Below are positions 1 through 8,734 of a stretch of DNA of 64,000 bases, piece after piece. A model generated the notes under the pieces. The model had not been told where the DNA came from. It searched no databases and saw only the letters and a list, made by a program, of their open reading frames with translations. The stretch is from positions 17,047-81,046 of the forward strand of contig NZ_JAGXFK010000046.1 of assembly GCF_024637375.1 (NCBI RefSeq), in the 5' to 3' direction. The translations under genes were made by a program, and so were the position numbers. The stretch is from Sediminimonas sp. (lineage in GTDB: Bacteria > Pseudomonadota > Alphaproteobacteria > Rhodobacterales > Rhodobacteraceae). Numbering within the stretch: position 1 is the first letter of the stretch; each line of letters starts with the position of its first letter.

Positions 1-656
1 GCCACCCAGCCCGTCAGCGCGCCCCCAGCGATCAGAAGCGGGAACCGGCCAAGCGCATCGCCGAGGCTCGGGTCCGGTACGCCCAGCATGACGAAGCTCA
101 TGAACAGCCCGAAAAGCGCGATGGCGGCGGCGTCGTTCAACAGGCTCTCGCCCTCGATGATCCGCGCCAGCCGGCGTGGCGCCGAGATCGACCGGAAGAT
201 CGACACCACCGCCGAAGGGTCGGTCGTTGACACGATTGCGCCGATCAGAAGACAGGTCGCCAACGGCAGCGCGCTTGCCCACGCAAGCGCGTAGCCGACG
301 CTTAACATCGCCACGACAACCGCCACGACAGCGAGCACGAGAATCGGCACCCAGTCGTCGAGCATCCGGCGCAGGTTCATTCCCAGCGTCGCCTGGAACA
401 GCAGCGTCGGCAGAAAGACGTAGAGAAAGACGTTCGACCGGATCGGCAGGCCCAGGATCGCTTCGGCGACCGGGTTCAGCGCATCCGTCAGTTCGGTGCG
501 CAGGAAAAAGGTCGCGGCCGCTCCGATCAAGACGCCAAGACCGGCGAGGATCACGCTGTAGGGCAACCGTAGCTTTGCCGCCAGCGGTTCGGCCACGCCG
601 ATGACGAGGAACAGCGATGCGATGACCGTGGTGATCAGAACGATATCCATAATCAT
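1..656 (-). CDS. Na+/H+ antiporter, CPA1/NhaP type (partial, runs off the left edge)
   Basis: This is the N-terminal part of a membrane cation/proton antiporter that exchanges Na+ or K+ for protons across the inner membrane. The start is ATG at 656, or an in-frame ATG at 650; no clear ribosome binding site precedes either. About 218 residues are visible, mostly hydrophobic helices. Two family motifs are readable: STTDPSAVVS, holding the ion-binding Asp of the unwound helix, and EGESLLNDAAAIALF, the classic NhaP/CPA1 signature. The rest of the transport domain and any cytoplasmic tail lie outside the window, so the ion and regulation cannot be judged. The gene is divergent from the small membrane protein at 982. 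Confidence 0.9.
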   Translation of the reverse strand, partial: MIMDIVLITTVIASLFLVIGVAEPLAAKLRLPYSVILAGLGVLIGAAATFFLRTELTDALNPVAEAILGLPIRSNVFLYVFLPTLLFQATLGMNLRRMLDDWVPILVLAVVAVVVAMLSVGYALAWASALPLATCLLIGAIVSTTDPSAVVSIFRSISAPRRLARIIEGESLLNDAAAIALFGLFMSFVMLGVPDPSLGDALGRFPLLIAGGALTGWV

Positions 657-981
657 GAAATAGCGGGAAAACCGGCCATGGGGAATTGGTACGAACAGGA
701 AATGCATCGGTTTCCGGCAAAACCGCTACGTTGTTCGTTGTATCATGTGCGTGGCTCTGCAGCTGCGCCTGCGCCGCGGTTCGCGGGGGCTCAGCCCCGG
801 CATGGCGTCGCACGCGCGCGTGGCGCGCGCGTGGTGATCAGAAACGATATTACCAGTCGTGCGCGGGCCCTGTTTTCATGGTACCCAGTCTCAGCAGATG
901 CCCGAGCGCCTCCTGGCCCGTGATCTCGCGTTGTTATTGGGGGTTGTTGGGAAACAAGACACAATAACAAAGGTGATCAAA
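657..981. other. Intergenic region with leader hairpin
   Basis: No convincing gene lies here. The only clear structure is the two-tier hairpin at 931-970, listed separately. The region probably holds the divergent promoters for the antiporter and the small membrane protein. Confidence 0.5.
931..970 (+). promoter_or_regulatory. Two-tier perfect hairpin just upstream of a ribosome binding site
   Basis: TTGTTATTG (931-939) is perfectly complementary to CAATAACAA (962-970). Inside, TTGTT (944-948) pairs with AACAA (953-957) around a GGGA loop, leaving a symmetric 4x4 internal loop. The outer arm ends right beside AGGTGA (971-976), the likely ribosome binding site of the gene at 982. It could be an operator palindrome or a leader structure controlling translation. 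Confidence 0.5.
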
Positions 982-1323
982 ATGAGTCTTCCGGAAGCTA
1001 CCAAACCCGCACTCTGGGGTGCAGTCGGCGGCGCAGTCGTCGCAATCGTGATCGGTTTCGCCTGGGGCGGATGGGTGACCGGCGGGCAGGCCAGCAAGAT
1101 GCAGGCCGCAGGCGCGGAATCAGCCATCGTCCAGGCGTTCACGCCGCTCTGCGTGGTCAAGGCCGAACAAGAGCCGGAACAGATCGCGTTGCTGAAGGAA
1201 GAACGGCGTTACCAGCGCGACAACTTCGTGGTTGATGCCGGCTGGGTCGATAATGTGAGCGAAAAGTATCGCTCGGACGTGGCGGATGCATGTGCCGATA
1301 CGATCATCGAGGGAATGAAGTAA
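982..1323 (+). CDS. Small single-span membrane protein of unknown function
   Basis: A 113-residue protein. I chose ATG 982 because AGGTGA precedes it by a few bases; an upstream in-frame extension to 859 would run through the leader hairpin. Residues about 9-30 form one Gly/Ala-rich transmembrane helix ending in the GGWVTGG turn. The remainder is soluble, with two Cys (near residues 52 and 105) and a charged helix. The layout resembles a family of alphaproteobacterial hypothetical proteins of the same length whose role I do not know. Topology suggests an inner-membrane anchor with a periplasmic domain, but this is inference. Confidence 0.7.
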   Translation: MSLPEATKPALWGAVGGAVVAIVIGFAWGGWVTGGQASKMQAAGAESAIVQAFTPLCVVKAEQEPEQIALLKEERRYQRDNFVVDAGWVDNVSEKYRSDVADACADTIIEGMK

Positions 1324-1815
1324 TCCGTGCGCGGCGCCATGCGCCCACAATGCCCGGTCTAGGGTGAAGTTCGCTCGCTTGGGCTGAGGCACACGATTGG
1401 GAAGATCGGCACGGCGCGTTGAGCGCAGCCGGTCTTCGACTCCACTGAGCGTCCGGCCTTGCGTATTGACCAGCGCCCAACCTGCAAGGAGCGGGCCTTT
1501 GTCACAACGACGATAGGCCAAGCGCAGATGCAGGGCGCCCTCTGGCCCCGCGTTTGCGCTTGGGGTATGCGTTTCTCGCGATGGTCTGCCGAACCATTGA
1601 CGTTGCCGCACGGACCGGATCGGTCGCAACAGTCCCCGAGGTTTCCAGTGCCTTCAGGTTTCGGCAGCGTGTGTGGTCGGTAGACGGCGTATTCATCACC
1701 AAGACGACCGGTCTGCCTGGCCCCGCGCGCCGTCGCCTTGGAAGGGATCCTCTCAGATTGCCATCGCGGGTATTCTGATGTACTTACAACCGTAGTTTGT
1801 ATAAGCGCGTTTTCG
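1324..1815. other. Intergenic region, no recognisable gene
   Basis: About 490 bases without a protein I can recognise on either strand. A TATAAG hexamer at 1800-1805 could be a -10 element for the gene starting at ATG 1816; no good -35 is visible. The spacing would leave almost no 5' leader. Confidence 0.4.
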
Positions 1816-2646
1816 ATGTTCCAACCGAATGCATTTCTCGCTCGCCTGACCGAGCTTAATCGGCCCAGCAAGCGCGCGCTGCAGGTCTTCGCCGACAGCG
1901 TTCTGATCTTGCTGTGTTTTACCGCTGCCATGGCGCTGCGGCTGGAAAGCGTCAGATTCGTGTTCGATGTGCAGGTCTGGCTGCCGCTTCTTCTTGTGCT
2001 GCCCGTCACCCTGGTCGTTTTCGCCAGGCTGGGTCTTTACCGCGCCGTCGTCCGCTACATCACCGGGCTGGCCTTGCGCGTCATCCTGATCGGGGTTGTC
2101 GTCTCGTCGGTCGTGCTTTTCGTCGTCGCGCAACTCTTCTCCGCCCCGGTGCCGCGGTCGGTGCCGGGCATCTACGCGTTGTTGCTGTTCGTGACCGCCG
2201 GCGGCTTGCGTTTTCTGATGCGTGGCCTGTTCCGCCAGCCCGTGTTGCGCAACCGCGTGCCGGTGATCATCTACGGTGCCGGAGCATCAGGCCGGCAGTT
2301 GTTGAACGCGCTGTGTGATGGCCCCGAATACCTGCCGGTGGCGTTCGTCGATGACGACCCGTCCTTGCAGGGCACCACGGTTGGCGGCAAGCGCGTTCAT
2401 GCGCCGGAAAAGATCGGCGCGCTCGTCGATGCAGGACAGGTCAGAACGGTGTTGCTGGCCATGCCCAGTGCCGGCCGCGCCCGGCGGCGCGAGATCGTCG
2501 CGGCGCTGGAGCCGCTGGGGGTCGAGGTCAAGACCATCCCCGGCATGGCCGATATCGTCGCCGGGAGGGCAAAGTTCAGCGACCTGCGCAATGTCACCCC
2601 GGAGGATTTCTGGGCCGCGATCCGGTGGCGCCGCGCGAGGAACTGA
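1816..2646 (+). pseudogene. N-terminal half of a CapD/WbpM/FlaA1-type nucleotide-sugar dehydratase, cut by a frameshift
   Basis: These 276 residues match the N-terminal half of membrane-bound UDP-sugar 4,6-dehydratases, which are normally one chain of about 600-650 residues used for surface polysaccharide synthesis. Residues about 20-145 give four hydrophobic helices. They are followed by a Rossmann-like domain with the IYGAGASGRQL nucleotide-binding loop and the FVDDDPSLQG stretch. The frame then leaves the family pattern at the conserved LGRDPV segment: it reads PEDFWAAIRW and stops at TGA 2644-2646. One missing base near 2607-2610 would restore the usual reading. ATG 1816 fits the family start; no ribosome binding site is obvious. 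See the next entry for the catalytic half. Confidence 0.8.
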
Positions 2647-3794
2647 TGAGCCGCAACATCACCGGCAAGGTGGTGCTGGTTTCGGGGGCCGGGGGGTCGA
2701 TCGGCAGCGAGCTTTGCCGCCAGATCATCAATCATCGTCCGGCTGCGCTGGTGTTGCTGGAAATGTCGGAATTGGCCCTCTACTGCATCACCAACGAGTT
2801 GCGCGAAACGCTGGCCGAGGACGGCGGCGAGGTGCCGGTCGAGCCGGTGCTGGGCTCGGTACAGCACCGCGGCCGCGTGGCCGCCGTATTGCGGAATTTC
2901 GGGGTGCAGACGATCTATCACGCCGCCGCCTACAAGCATGTGGTCCTGGTGGAAGAAAACGTGGTCGAGGGTGTTCGCAACAACGTCTTCGGCACCCGGA
3001 CCCTCGCCGAGGCGGCCGTAGAAGCGGGCATCGAGGACTTCATCCTGATCTCGACCGATAAGGCGGTGCGCCCAACCAACATCATGGGCGCGTCGAAACG
3101 CATGTCGGAACTGGTTTGCCAGGCCCTGGCACGCGATCATCCGCGCACGACGTTCTCCATGGTCCGCTTCGGCAACGTTCTGGGGTCGTCGGGGTCGGTC
3201 ATCCCGCGTTTTCGGGCGCAGATCGAACAGGGCGGCCCGGTGACCGTGACCCACCGCGAGATCACGCGTTTTTTCATGACCATCCCCGAGGCCGCGCAAC
3301 TGATCATCCAGGCCGGGGCCATGGCCCGGGGCGGGGATGTCTTCGTGCTGGACATGGGCGAGCCGGTCAAGATACTCGACCTGCCGCAGAGCATGGTGCG
3401 CTTGCACGGGTTGAAGCCGTTCCTTGTGGACGAGGCCGGCCGCCCCGAGGTCGAGGCCGGTGACATCCCGATCAGCATCGTCGGGCTCAACAAGGGCGAA
3501 AAGCTTTACGAGGAACTCCTGATCGGCGAAGACCCGCATCCCACGGATCATCCGCGGATCATGACGGCGACCGAGGGCTCGCTGACCCGTGCCGAGCTGG
3601 ACGGCTTCCTCGAACGCCTGTTTCGCGCCTGCCAGGCCTTCGACGTCCCCGCGATCCGCCAGGTTTTCACCGAGGCGCCCCTGGCCTACCGCCCGACCAG
3701 CGACGAGGTGCACGACCTGATGTGGGTCGCCTCGATGTCGGGAACGGTCGATGACGGCCCACGCATGCTCGAAGTGGCCAGCAGCAAGGATTGA
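2646..3794 (+). CDS. Catalytic half of the CapD/WbpM-type nucleotide-sugar 4,6-dehydratase (frameshift-separated)
   Basis: This is the SDR-type catalytic domain acting on a UDP-linked amino sugar. It shows the NAD(P)-binding loop VSGAGGSIGSELC near the N-terminus, HAAAYKHV, LISTDKAV (the Thr-Asp-Lys catalytic set of this subfamily) and VRFGNVLGSSGSV. The C-terminal GEKLYEELL motif is also present. The stop of the upstream half and ATG 2646 overlap as TGATG, so the two halves could be translationally coupled. An alternative GTG at 2625 lies in the same frame, and the residues read upstream of it (LGRDPVAPREEL) are still the family's conserved linker. The split is therefore recent or a sequencing error. 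Whether the domain is active as a free protein is unknown. Confidence 0.85.
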   Translation: MSRNITGKVVLVSGAGGSIGSELCRQIINHRPAALVLLEMSELALYCITNELRETLAEDGGEVPVEPVLGSVQHRGRVAAVLRNFGVQTIYHAAAYKHVVLVEENVVEGVRNNVFGTRTLAEAAVEAGIEDFILISTDKAVRPTNIMGASKRMSELVCQALARDHPRTTFSMVRFGNVLGSSGSVIPRFRAQIEQGGPVTVTHREITRFFMTIPEAAQLIIQAGAMARGGDVFVLDMGEPVKILDLPQSMVRLHGLKPFLVDEAGRPEVEAGDIPISIVGLNKGEKLYEELLIGEDPHPTDHPRIMTATEGSLTRAELDGFLERLFRACQAFDVPAIRQVFTEAPLAYRPTSDEVHDLMWVASMSGTVDDGPRMLEVASSKD

Positions 3795-3821
3795 AAGGCG
3801 GGTGCCGCCACCTGCTTGCGA

Positions 3822-6800
3822 TTACGCCTCGCCGCCGGACAGCACTGCAAGCAGGCGGCGCAGATCGTCGAGGCCGAAGGGCTTTGACAGGTGCGAATCA
3901 AAACCCGCGCTGATGTAGTCCACGATCTGGTGCGCCATCGCATTGGCCGTCACGGCCACCACCGGCACCGGCGGGCGGCTGTCACCGCTCTCGCGCGCGG
4001 CCTCTTGCGCGCGGATCTCGTGCAGGGCGCTGACGCCGTCCATACCGGGCATCGCGATGTCCATCAGAACGATATCGTAATCCTTCGCCGCGGCCGCCGC
4101 GACGGCGGCCTGCCCGTCGTTGACGATCTCGACCGACGCGCCGAGTCTTTCGAGCATGGATTGCATCAGCATTCGGTTGGAGGCATTGTCATCCGCCGCC
4201 AGCACGCGCAGCTCCGCGAAGCCGCTGTCGTCAGTATCGGCCGCGGTTATTTCGGGCGGCGGCGTCTCGGCCATGTCCAGCGGCAGGGTCACGGTGACGG
4301 TGGTTCCTTCGCCGGGGTTGCTGTCGATCTTGATCGTACCGTTCATCAGGCCGACAAGGTTGCGCACGATCGACATGCCCAACCCGGTGCCGCCATAGCG
4401 GCGGGTGGTAGAGCTGTCGGCCTGGGTGAAATCGTCGAAGACGCGGTCCACCTGCGCGGCGCTCATGCCAATGCCGGTATCCTTGATCACGACGGTCAGG
4501 GGTTGGCCCTCGCGCCCCGAGATGGTCATGCGGACATGCCCCTCTTCGGTGAACTTGATGGCGTTGCCCAGAAGGTTGTGCAGAATCTGCTGGACGCGGT
4601 GCGCGTCGCCCTTGCGCGGCAGTTCCGCGCCCGAGCCGATCATGACCTCCAGCCCGATATTCTTTTCCTCGACCTTCAGCAGGTGGACGGCTTCCAGCCG
4701 TCGCGCGGCGGTGGCAATGCTGAAAGGCGCGTTTTCCAGTTGCAGCTTGCCCGCCTCGATCTTGGAAATGTCGAGGATATCGTTGAGGATGTTGAGCAGC
4801 GTCCCCCCCGACTGCCGGATCACATGCACCATGCGCTGTTGCTCGGGGTCGGTGACTTGCGATTCCAGCAGTTCCGCCATGCCGAGAACGCCGTTCATCG
4901 GGGTGCGTATCTCGTGGCTCATGGTGGCCAGGAACTCGGACTTGGTGGCATTGGCGACCTCGGCGCGCTCGCGCGCCTCCACCAGGCGGGTGTGGGCCAT
5001 GTCCATCTCCAGCGCCGCCGCCGTGACATGCGCCGCGGTGGCCAGCGCCCCGGTCACCGACGGTGGCCAGCCGTCGAAGCCGCCGTGCGCGTCGTCGTCA
5101 CAGATGTCGAAGCCGATGAAGCCGACCAGCCGACCCTCGGCGATGACCGGATAATTGCAAAGCGCCCGCACCTGCAGCGGATCCATGATGGCGCGTTCTG
5201 CTGCAGTCATCTGTTCGGGGGATGCGATGATGACCGGCTCGCCCTTGCTGAACTGTTCCTGCCAGCGGTTCAGCCCGACGGTCAAAAGGTTCAATTCCTG
5301 CAAATCGGGGTTGTCGATCTGCGGCGTGGCGGTGTCGTCGCACCACTCGAATTCCTGGCTGACGATCCAGTCGGCTTCGGCATCGTCGGGCGCGGCAGGG
5401 TTGTCGAGGCGGAAGTAGTAGCTGCGGTGCACGGACGCCGCGCGCCCGATCTCGACCAGCATGCGGTTGCGCTCCTGCACCCAGTCGCCGTTGCCCAGCA
5501 ACCTCTCGGACGTGCCCGCGATCGCCTGCATGATGTGCTGGTGGCGTTTTTGCTCGGAAATGTCGATGGCGATCCCCGACAGCATCGCGGTCTTGCCGCC
5601 GGGATCGCGCTGCGTAACCCGGGCACGGGTGAGCATCCACACGTAGCGGCCGCTGACATGGCGAACGCGCAGTTCCTGTTCGACGGTGTCCTGGCCCGAC
5701 AGCACCCGCAGGGTTTCCTCGCGCAGCGATTTCTGGTCGTCGGGGTGCAGCATGGCCAGAAACTGTGCGCGCGACATGGAATCGAGCGTGCCGGGCTGGT
5801 GGCCCAGGATATCGGCCAGCAAGGCGTTGACGAAGATGGTATCGCGTTCCACGTCCACCTGGAAGGTGACAACGCGTGCCCCGGATATGATGTCGGATAG
5901 CTGCTGGCGGGTGCGCACGATCTCGGTGATGTCGATGCGCAGGCCAACGTGCCCGCCATCGGGGGTGAGCTGTTCCAGCACCCGCAAGGTGCGCCCGCCC
6001 GCAAGCGACAATTCGAACGGTTGGCCGGGGTTGCGGTGCGCCTCGAGATGCTCTTCCAGCCATTCCTCTTCGCGGCCGACGGCATTGGCATATTGGCCCT
6101 CTTTCAGCCCATGCTTGAGTATGTCCTCGAAGCGGGCGCCGGGAATCATGGCGGGGCGGGTACGCGGAAACAACTCGCGGTAGCGTTCGTTGCACATCAC
6201 CAGCCGATCGTCGGCGTCGTACAGCACGAATCCGTCGGGCAGCGCATCGATCGCGGTGGCAAGCTGTTCGCGGGCGCGCTGTGCCTCGCTGCGCGCCGCT
6301 TCCTGCTGGGTGATGTCCCACGCCATCGCCACCAGGGCCGAGCGGCCCGCATCGTCCATCCGCTGGATGCGGATATCGGCGGGGTAGTGGCTGCCGTCGC
6401 GACGGCGGTGCCGGGTCTGGAAGGTGACGACCTCGTTGCGGCCCGCACGCAGCGGCGCGACCAGGTCGTCGAATTCCGCGGGCGTCATGTCGGGCTTGAT
6501 GTCGAGCGGCGTCATGCCGCTGAGTTCGTCCGAACTGTAGCCCAGATTGGACCGTGCGCCGCGGTTGACCTCGGTAAAGCGCAGCGTGCGCGCGTCGAAC
6601 ACATAGATTTCGTTCAGGCTTTCCTCGATCATCCGGCCCAGCCGCGCCGCGCGGGCGTGCTCGGCCTCGGCCTGTTTGTGCGCGGTAACATCGGTAAGAT
6701 GGATCGCCCAGCCCATGATATCGGCGTCGCGACCCAATGGGCGGAGGATGGGCGCGATGTCGATGTCGAAACTGCGCCCTTCGACCGTCATTTCCGTCAT

Positions 6801-7724
6801 TTCCGGCGCGGCATCGGTTTCCAGCACCTCGTGGGCCAGCAGGCCGACCTGCGGCAGGGTTCGGATATCTTTGCCGACCACGCCGTGCCCGTCGGCCAGC
6901 ACCCGCCTCGCCGCCGGGTTGGCACTGGTGATACGCCCTCGGTCGTCGAAAACGATCATCGGGTTGCCGGTTTCGAAAAACAGCATCTCGCGGGCGATGC
7001 CGCCCAGGTTGAATATCTGGCCCGCCAGAACCACCCGGGCCATCACTGCCAGCCAGATGGCAAAGGTGAACGGGGTGGGGTCGAACCCGAACAACGTGAA
7101 GCCGAACAGCACGTAACCAAGGTCGACCGCGATCGGGATGGCGGTTGCGATGGCCAGGCTGGCGAAGGCGCCGCGATAGCTGGGATGGGCGCGAAACAGG
7201 CAATAGATCACCACGCCAAGGGCGGCAGCCATGAACAGGTAGAGGTAACCCGCCGCGAGATAGAACAGCGGCCCGTGGTCGTATACGGCGCTGACCCAGT
7301 TCCCGATGGGCGCCAGGTGCGTATCGGGGCCGTAAAACAGGCCGTGCAAGGGGTTGGTGAAGGCCAGCGTGCTTATCCCCACCGGACCGGCAACCAGCAA
7401 TGCCCGGCGCCACGGGCTGGCAGTGGTGTCCTTGGCGAAGGAATAATCCACCAGGAACAGCGCCCAAGCCGTGGCTGTCAGTGCGATTCCGGGCCAGGCG
7501 GCCTTGGCCCACAACACCTTTCCCTGAAGGGTCGGGCTGCCCATTTCCAGCGCCGCGGCGCCGAGCCACACCAGCAGCCCCGCCATCGCGACCAGGAAAT
7601 AGAGCCGACCGGGAAATCCAGCCTGGCGCCTGACCCAAAGCGCGGAAACCAATACTGCGAGCCATATGGCCAGTGCGAAGATGACGGGAAAATGCAAGGT
7701 GGGGGCGACTGCGAATTGTGACAA
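3822..7724 (-). CDS. Large hybrid sensor histidine kinase (7TM - PAS repeats - GAF - HisKA - HATPase - REC)
   Basis: A 1300-residue membrane sensor kinase. Residues 1-240 form a 7-helix membrane domain of the HisKA_7TM kind. PAS domains follow at about 245-350, 360-475, 485-600 and 607-727, then a GAF domain at about 735-905. The kinase core has the phosphoacceptor in MSHEIRTP (His937), the N-box around Asn1054 and the glycine boxes DTGIGM and GGTGLGM. The C-terminal receiver has DD near 1178 and the phosphoacceptor Asp1222 in LMDIAMPG. The start used is TTG at 7724; no ATG occurs before the second helix. No response regulator or phosphotransfer protein lies nearby, so the output partner is unknown. 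It is transcribed divergently from the crotonase gene. Confidence 0.9.
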   Translation of the reverse strand: MSQFAVAPTLHFPVIFALAIWLAVLVSALWVRRQAGFPGRLYFLVAMAGLLVWLGAAALEMGSPTLQGKVLWAKAAWPGIALTATAWALFLVDYSFAKDTTASPWRRALLVAGPVGISTLAFTNPLHGLFYGPDTHLAPIGNWVSAVYDHGPLFYLAAGYLYLFMAAALGVVIYCLFRAHPSYRGAFASLAIATAIPIAVDLGYVLFGFTLFGFDPTPFTFAIWLAVMARVVLAGQIFNLGGIAREMLFFETGNPMIVFDDRGRITSANPAARRVLADGHGVVGKDIRTLPQVGLLAHEVLETDAAPEMTEMTVEGRSFDIDIAPILRPLGRDADIMGWAIHLTDVTAHKQAEAEHARAARLGRMIEESLNEIYVFDARTLRFTEVNRGARSNLGYSSDELSGMTPLDIKPDMTPAEFDDLVAPLRAGRNEVVTFQTRHRRRDGSHYPADIRIQRMDDAGRSALVAMAWDITQQEAARSEAQRAREQLATAIDALPDGFVLYDADDRLVMCNERYRELFPRTRPAMIPGARFEDILKHGLKEGQYANAVGREEEWLEEHLEAHRNPGQPFELSLAGGRTLRVLEQLTPDGGHVGLRIDITEIVRTRQQLSDIISGARVVTFQVDVERDTIFVNALLADILGHQPGTLDSMSRAQFLAMLHPDDQKSLREETLRVLSGQDTVEQELRVRHVSGRYVWMLTRARVTQRDPGGKTAMLSGIAIDISEQKRHQHIMQAIAGTSERLLGNGDWVQERNRMLVEIGRAASVHRSYYFRLDNPAAPDDAEADWIVSQEFEWCDDTATPQIDNPDLQELNLLTVGLNRWQEQFSKGEPVIIASPEQMTAAERAIMDPLQVRALCNYPVIAEGRLVGFIGFDICDDDAHGGFDGWPPSVTGALATAAHVTAAALEMDMAHTRLVEARERAEVANATKSEFLATMSHEIRTPMNGVLGMAELLESQVTDPEQQRMVHVIRQSGGTLLNILNDILDISKIEAGKLQLENAPFSIATAARRLEAVHLLKVEEKNIGLEVMIGSGAELPRKGDAHRVQQILHNLLGNAIKFTEEGHVRMTISGREGQPLTVVIKDTGIGMSAAQVDRVFDDFTQADSSTTRRYGGTGLGMSIVRNLVGLMNGTIKIDSNPGEGTTVTVTLPLDMAETPPPEITAADTDDSGFAELRVLAADDNASNRMLMQSMLERLGASVEIVNDGQAAVAAAAAKDYDIVLMDIAMPGMDGVSALHEIRAQEAARESGDSRPPVPVVAVTANAMAHQIVDYISAGFDSHLSKPFGLDDLRRLLAVLSGGEA

Positions 7725-7864
7725 ATCGGGGCTTTCGTTTTCGTTCCCCCCAATGGTTCGACTATACCGCTGTTGCGGCGAAAGGCAATCGCTCCGATTG
7801 GGGTGTGCCGCATGCGCGGGATATGCTCTTGTCGATATGACACGACATCGCGGGAAGGAAGATC

Positions 7865-8725
7865 ATGACCAAGGTTCTGTACGAAAAAGACGGGCGAATC
7901 GCACGGATCACGCTCAACCGACCGGAGGTGCTCAACGCGATCGACGACGACGTGCCGGTGCTGCTTCAGCAGGCGGTCGAGCGCGCCGATGCCGATGACG
8001 GGGTGCATGTGATGGTGCTTGCCGGGGCAGGGGATGCCTTCTGCGCGGGCTACGACCTGGCCTATTACGCAGAGGGCAACGGAACCGGCGACGTAACGCA
8101 ACCGATGCCCTGGGACCCGATCAAGGATTACCGCTTCATGTGGCGCAACACGCAGGCGTTCATGTCGCTGTGGCGGGCGATGAAACCGGTGGTCTGCAAG
8201 GTCCACGGGTTTGCCGTGGCCGGCGGTTCCGACATCGCGCTGTGTGCCGATTTGACGATCATGGGGGAAGAGGCGCGCATCGGCTACATGCCGGCGCGGG
8301 TTTGGGGCTGCCCGACCACGGCGATGTGGGTCTACCGGCTGGGCGCCGAGCGCGCCAAGCGGATGCTGTTCACCGGCGACAAGGTCACCGGGCGCGAGGC
8401 GGCCGAGATGGGGCTTGTCCTCAAGGCGGTGCCGGATGACGAACTGGACGACGCGGTCGAGGAAATGGCGCAGCGCATGGCCAGCGTGCCGATCAATCAG
8501 CTTGCGATGCAGAAGATGGTCATCAACCAGGCGGTCGAACAAACCATGCAGACGACGCAACGCCTGGCCACGGTTTTCGACGGCATCACCCGTCACTCGC
8601 CGGAAGGCATCCATTTCAAGGAACGCGCCGAGGCCGTGGGCTGGAAACAGGCGGTCGCCGAACGCGATACCGGCACCTGGGACTGGACGGCCAACGGCCC
8701 GCTGCCCGGCAGCAACCGGGGCTGA
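7865..8725 (+). CDS. Enoyl-CoA hydratase/isomerase (crotonase) family protein with atypical active site
   Basis: A 286-residue crotonase-fold protein, expected to act on an acyl-CoA thioester in the cytoplasm. GGAAG lies a few bases before ATG 7865. The first oxyanion-hole segment is GDAFCAGYDL (about 56-65) and the second is AVAGGSDI (about 117-124). Classical enoyl-CoA hydratases carry Glu at two positions, GGGCE and QPE. Here the equivalents read as Asp123 and Ala144. It is therefore probably not a standard hydratase and could be an isomerase, hydrolase or another crotonase reaction. It stands alone between the sensor kinase and the GST gene, and its stop lies in a short palindrome (8720-8740) shared with the convergent GST gene. 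Confidence 0.85.
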   Translation: MTKVLYEKDGRIARITLNRPEVLNAIDDDVPVLLQQAVERADADDGVHVMVLAGAGDAFCAGYDLAYYAEGNGTGDVTQPMPWDPIKDYRFMWRNTQAFMSLWRAMKPVVCKVHGFAVAGGSDIALCADLTIMGEEARIGYMPARVWGCPTTAMWVYRLGAERAKRMLFTGDKVTGREAAEMGLVLKAVPDDELDDAVEEMAQRMASVPINQLAMQKMVINQAVEQTMQTTQRLATVFDGITRHSPEGIHFKERAEAVGWKQAVAERDTGTWDWTANGPLPGSNRG

Positions 8726-8734
8726 AGCCGCGGC

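Noticed and set aside
2600..2650. Programmed ribosomal frameshift in the CapD-type gene
   Set aside because: No slippery heptamer followed by a strong structure is visible; a simple one-base loss explains the split better.
3891..7721. Several very long open frames antisense to or in other frames of the sensor kinase gene (up to about 850 codons)
   Set aside because: Their proteins are compositionally skewed (His/Arg/Gly or Pro/Arg rich), have no recognisable domain, and follow from codon bias in G+C-rich DNA; the sensor kinase frame explains the region.
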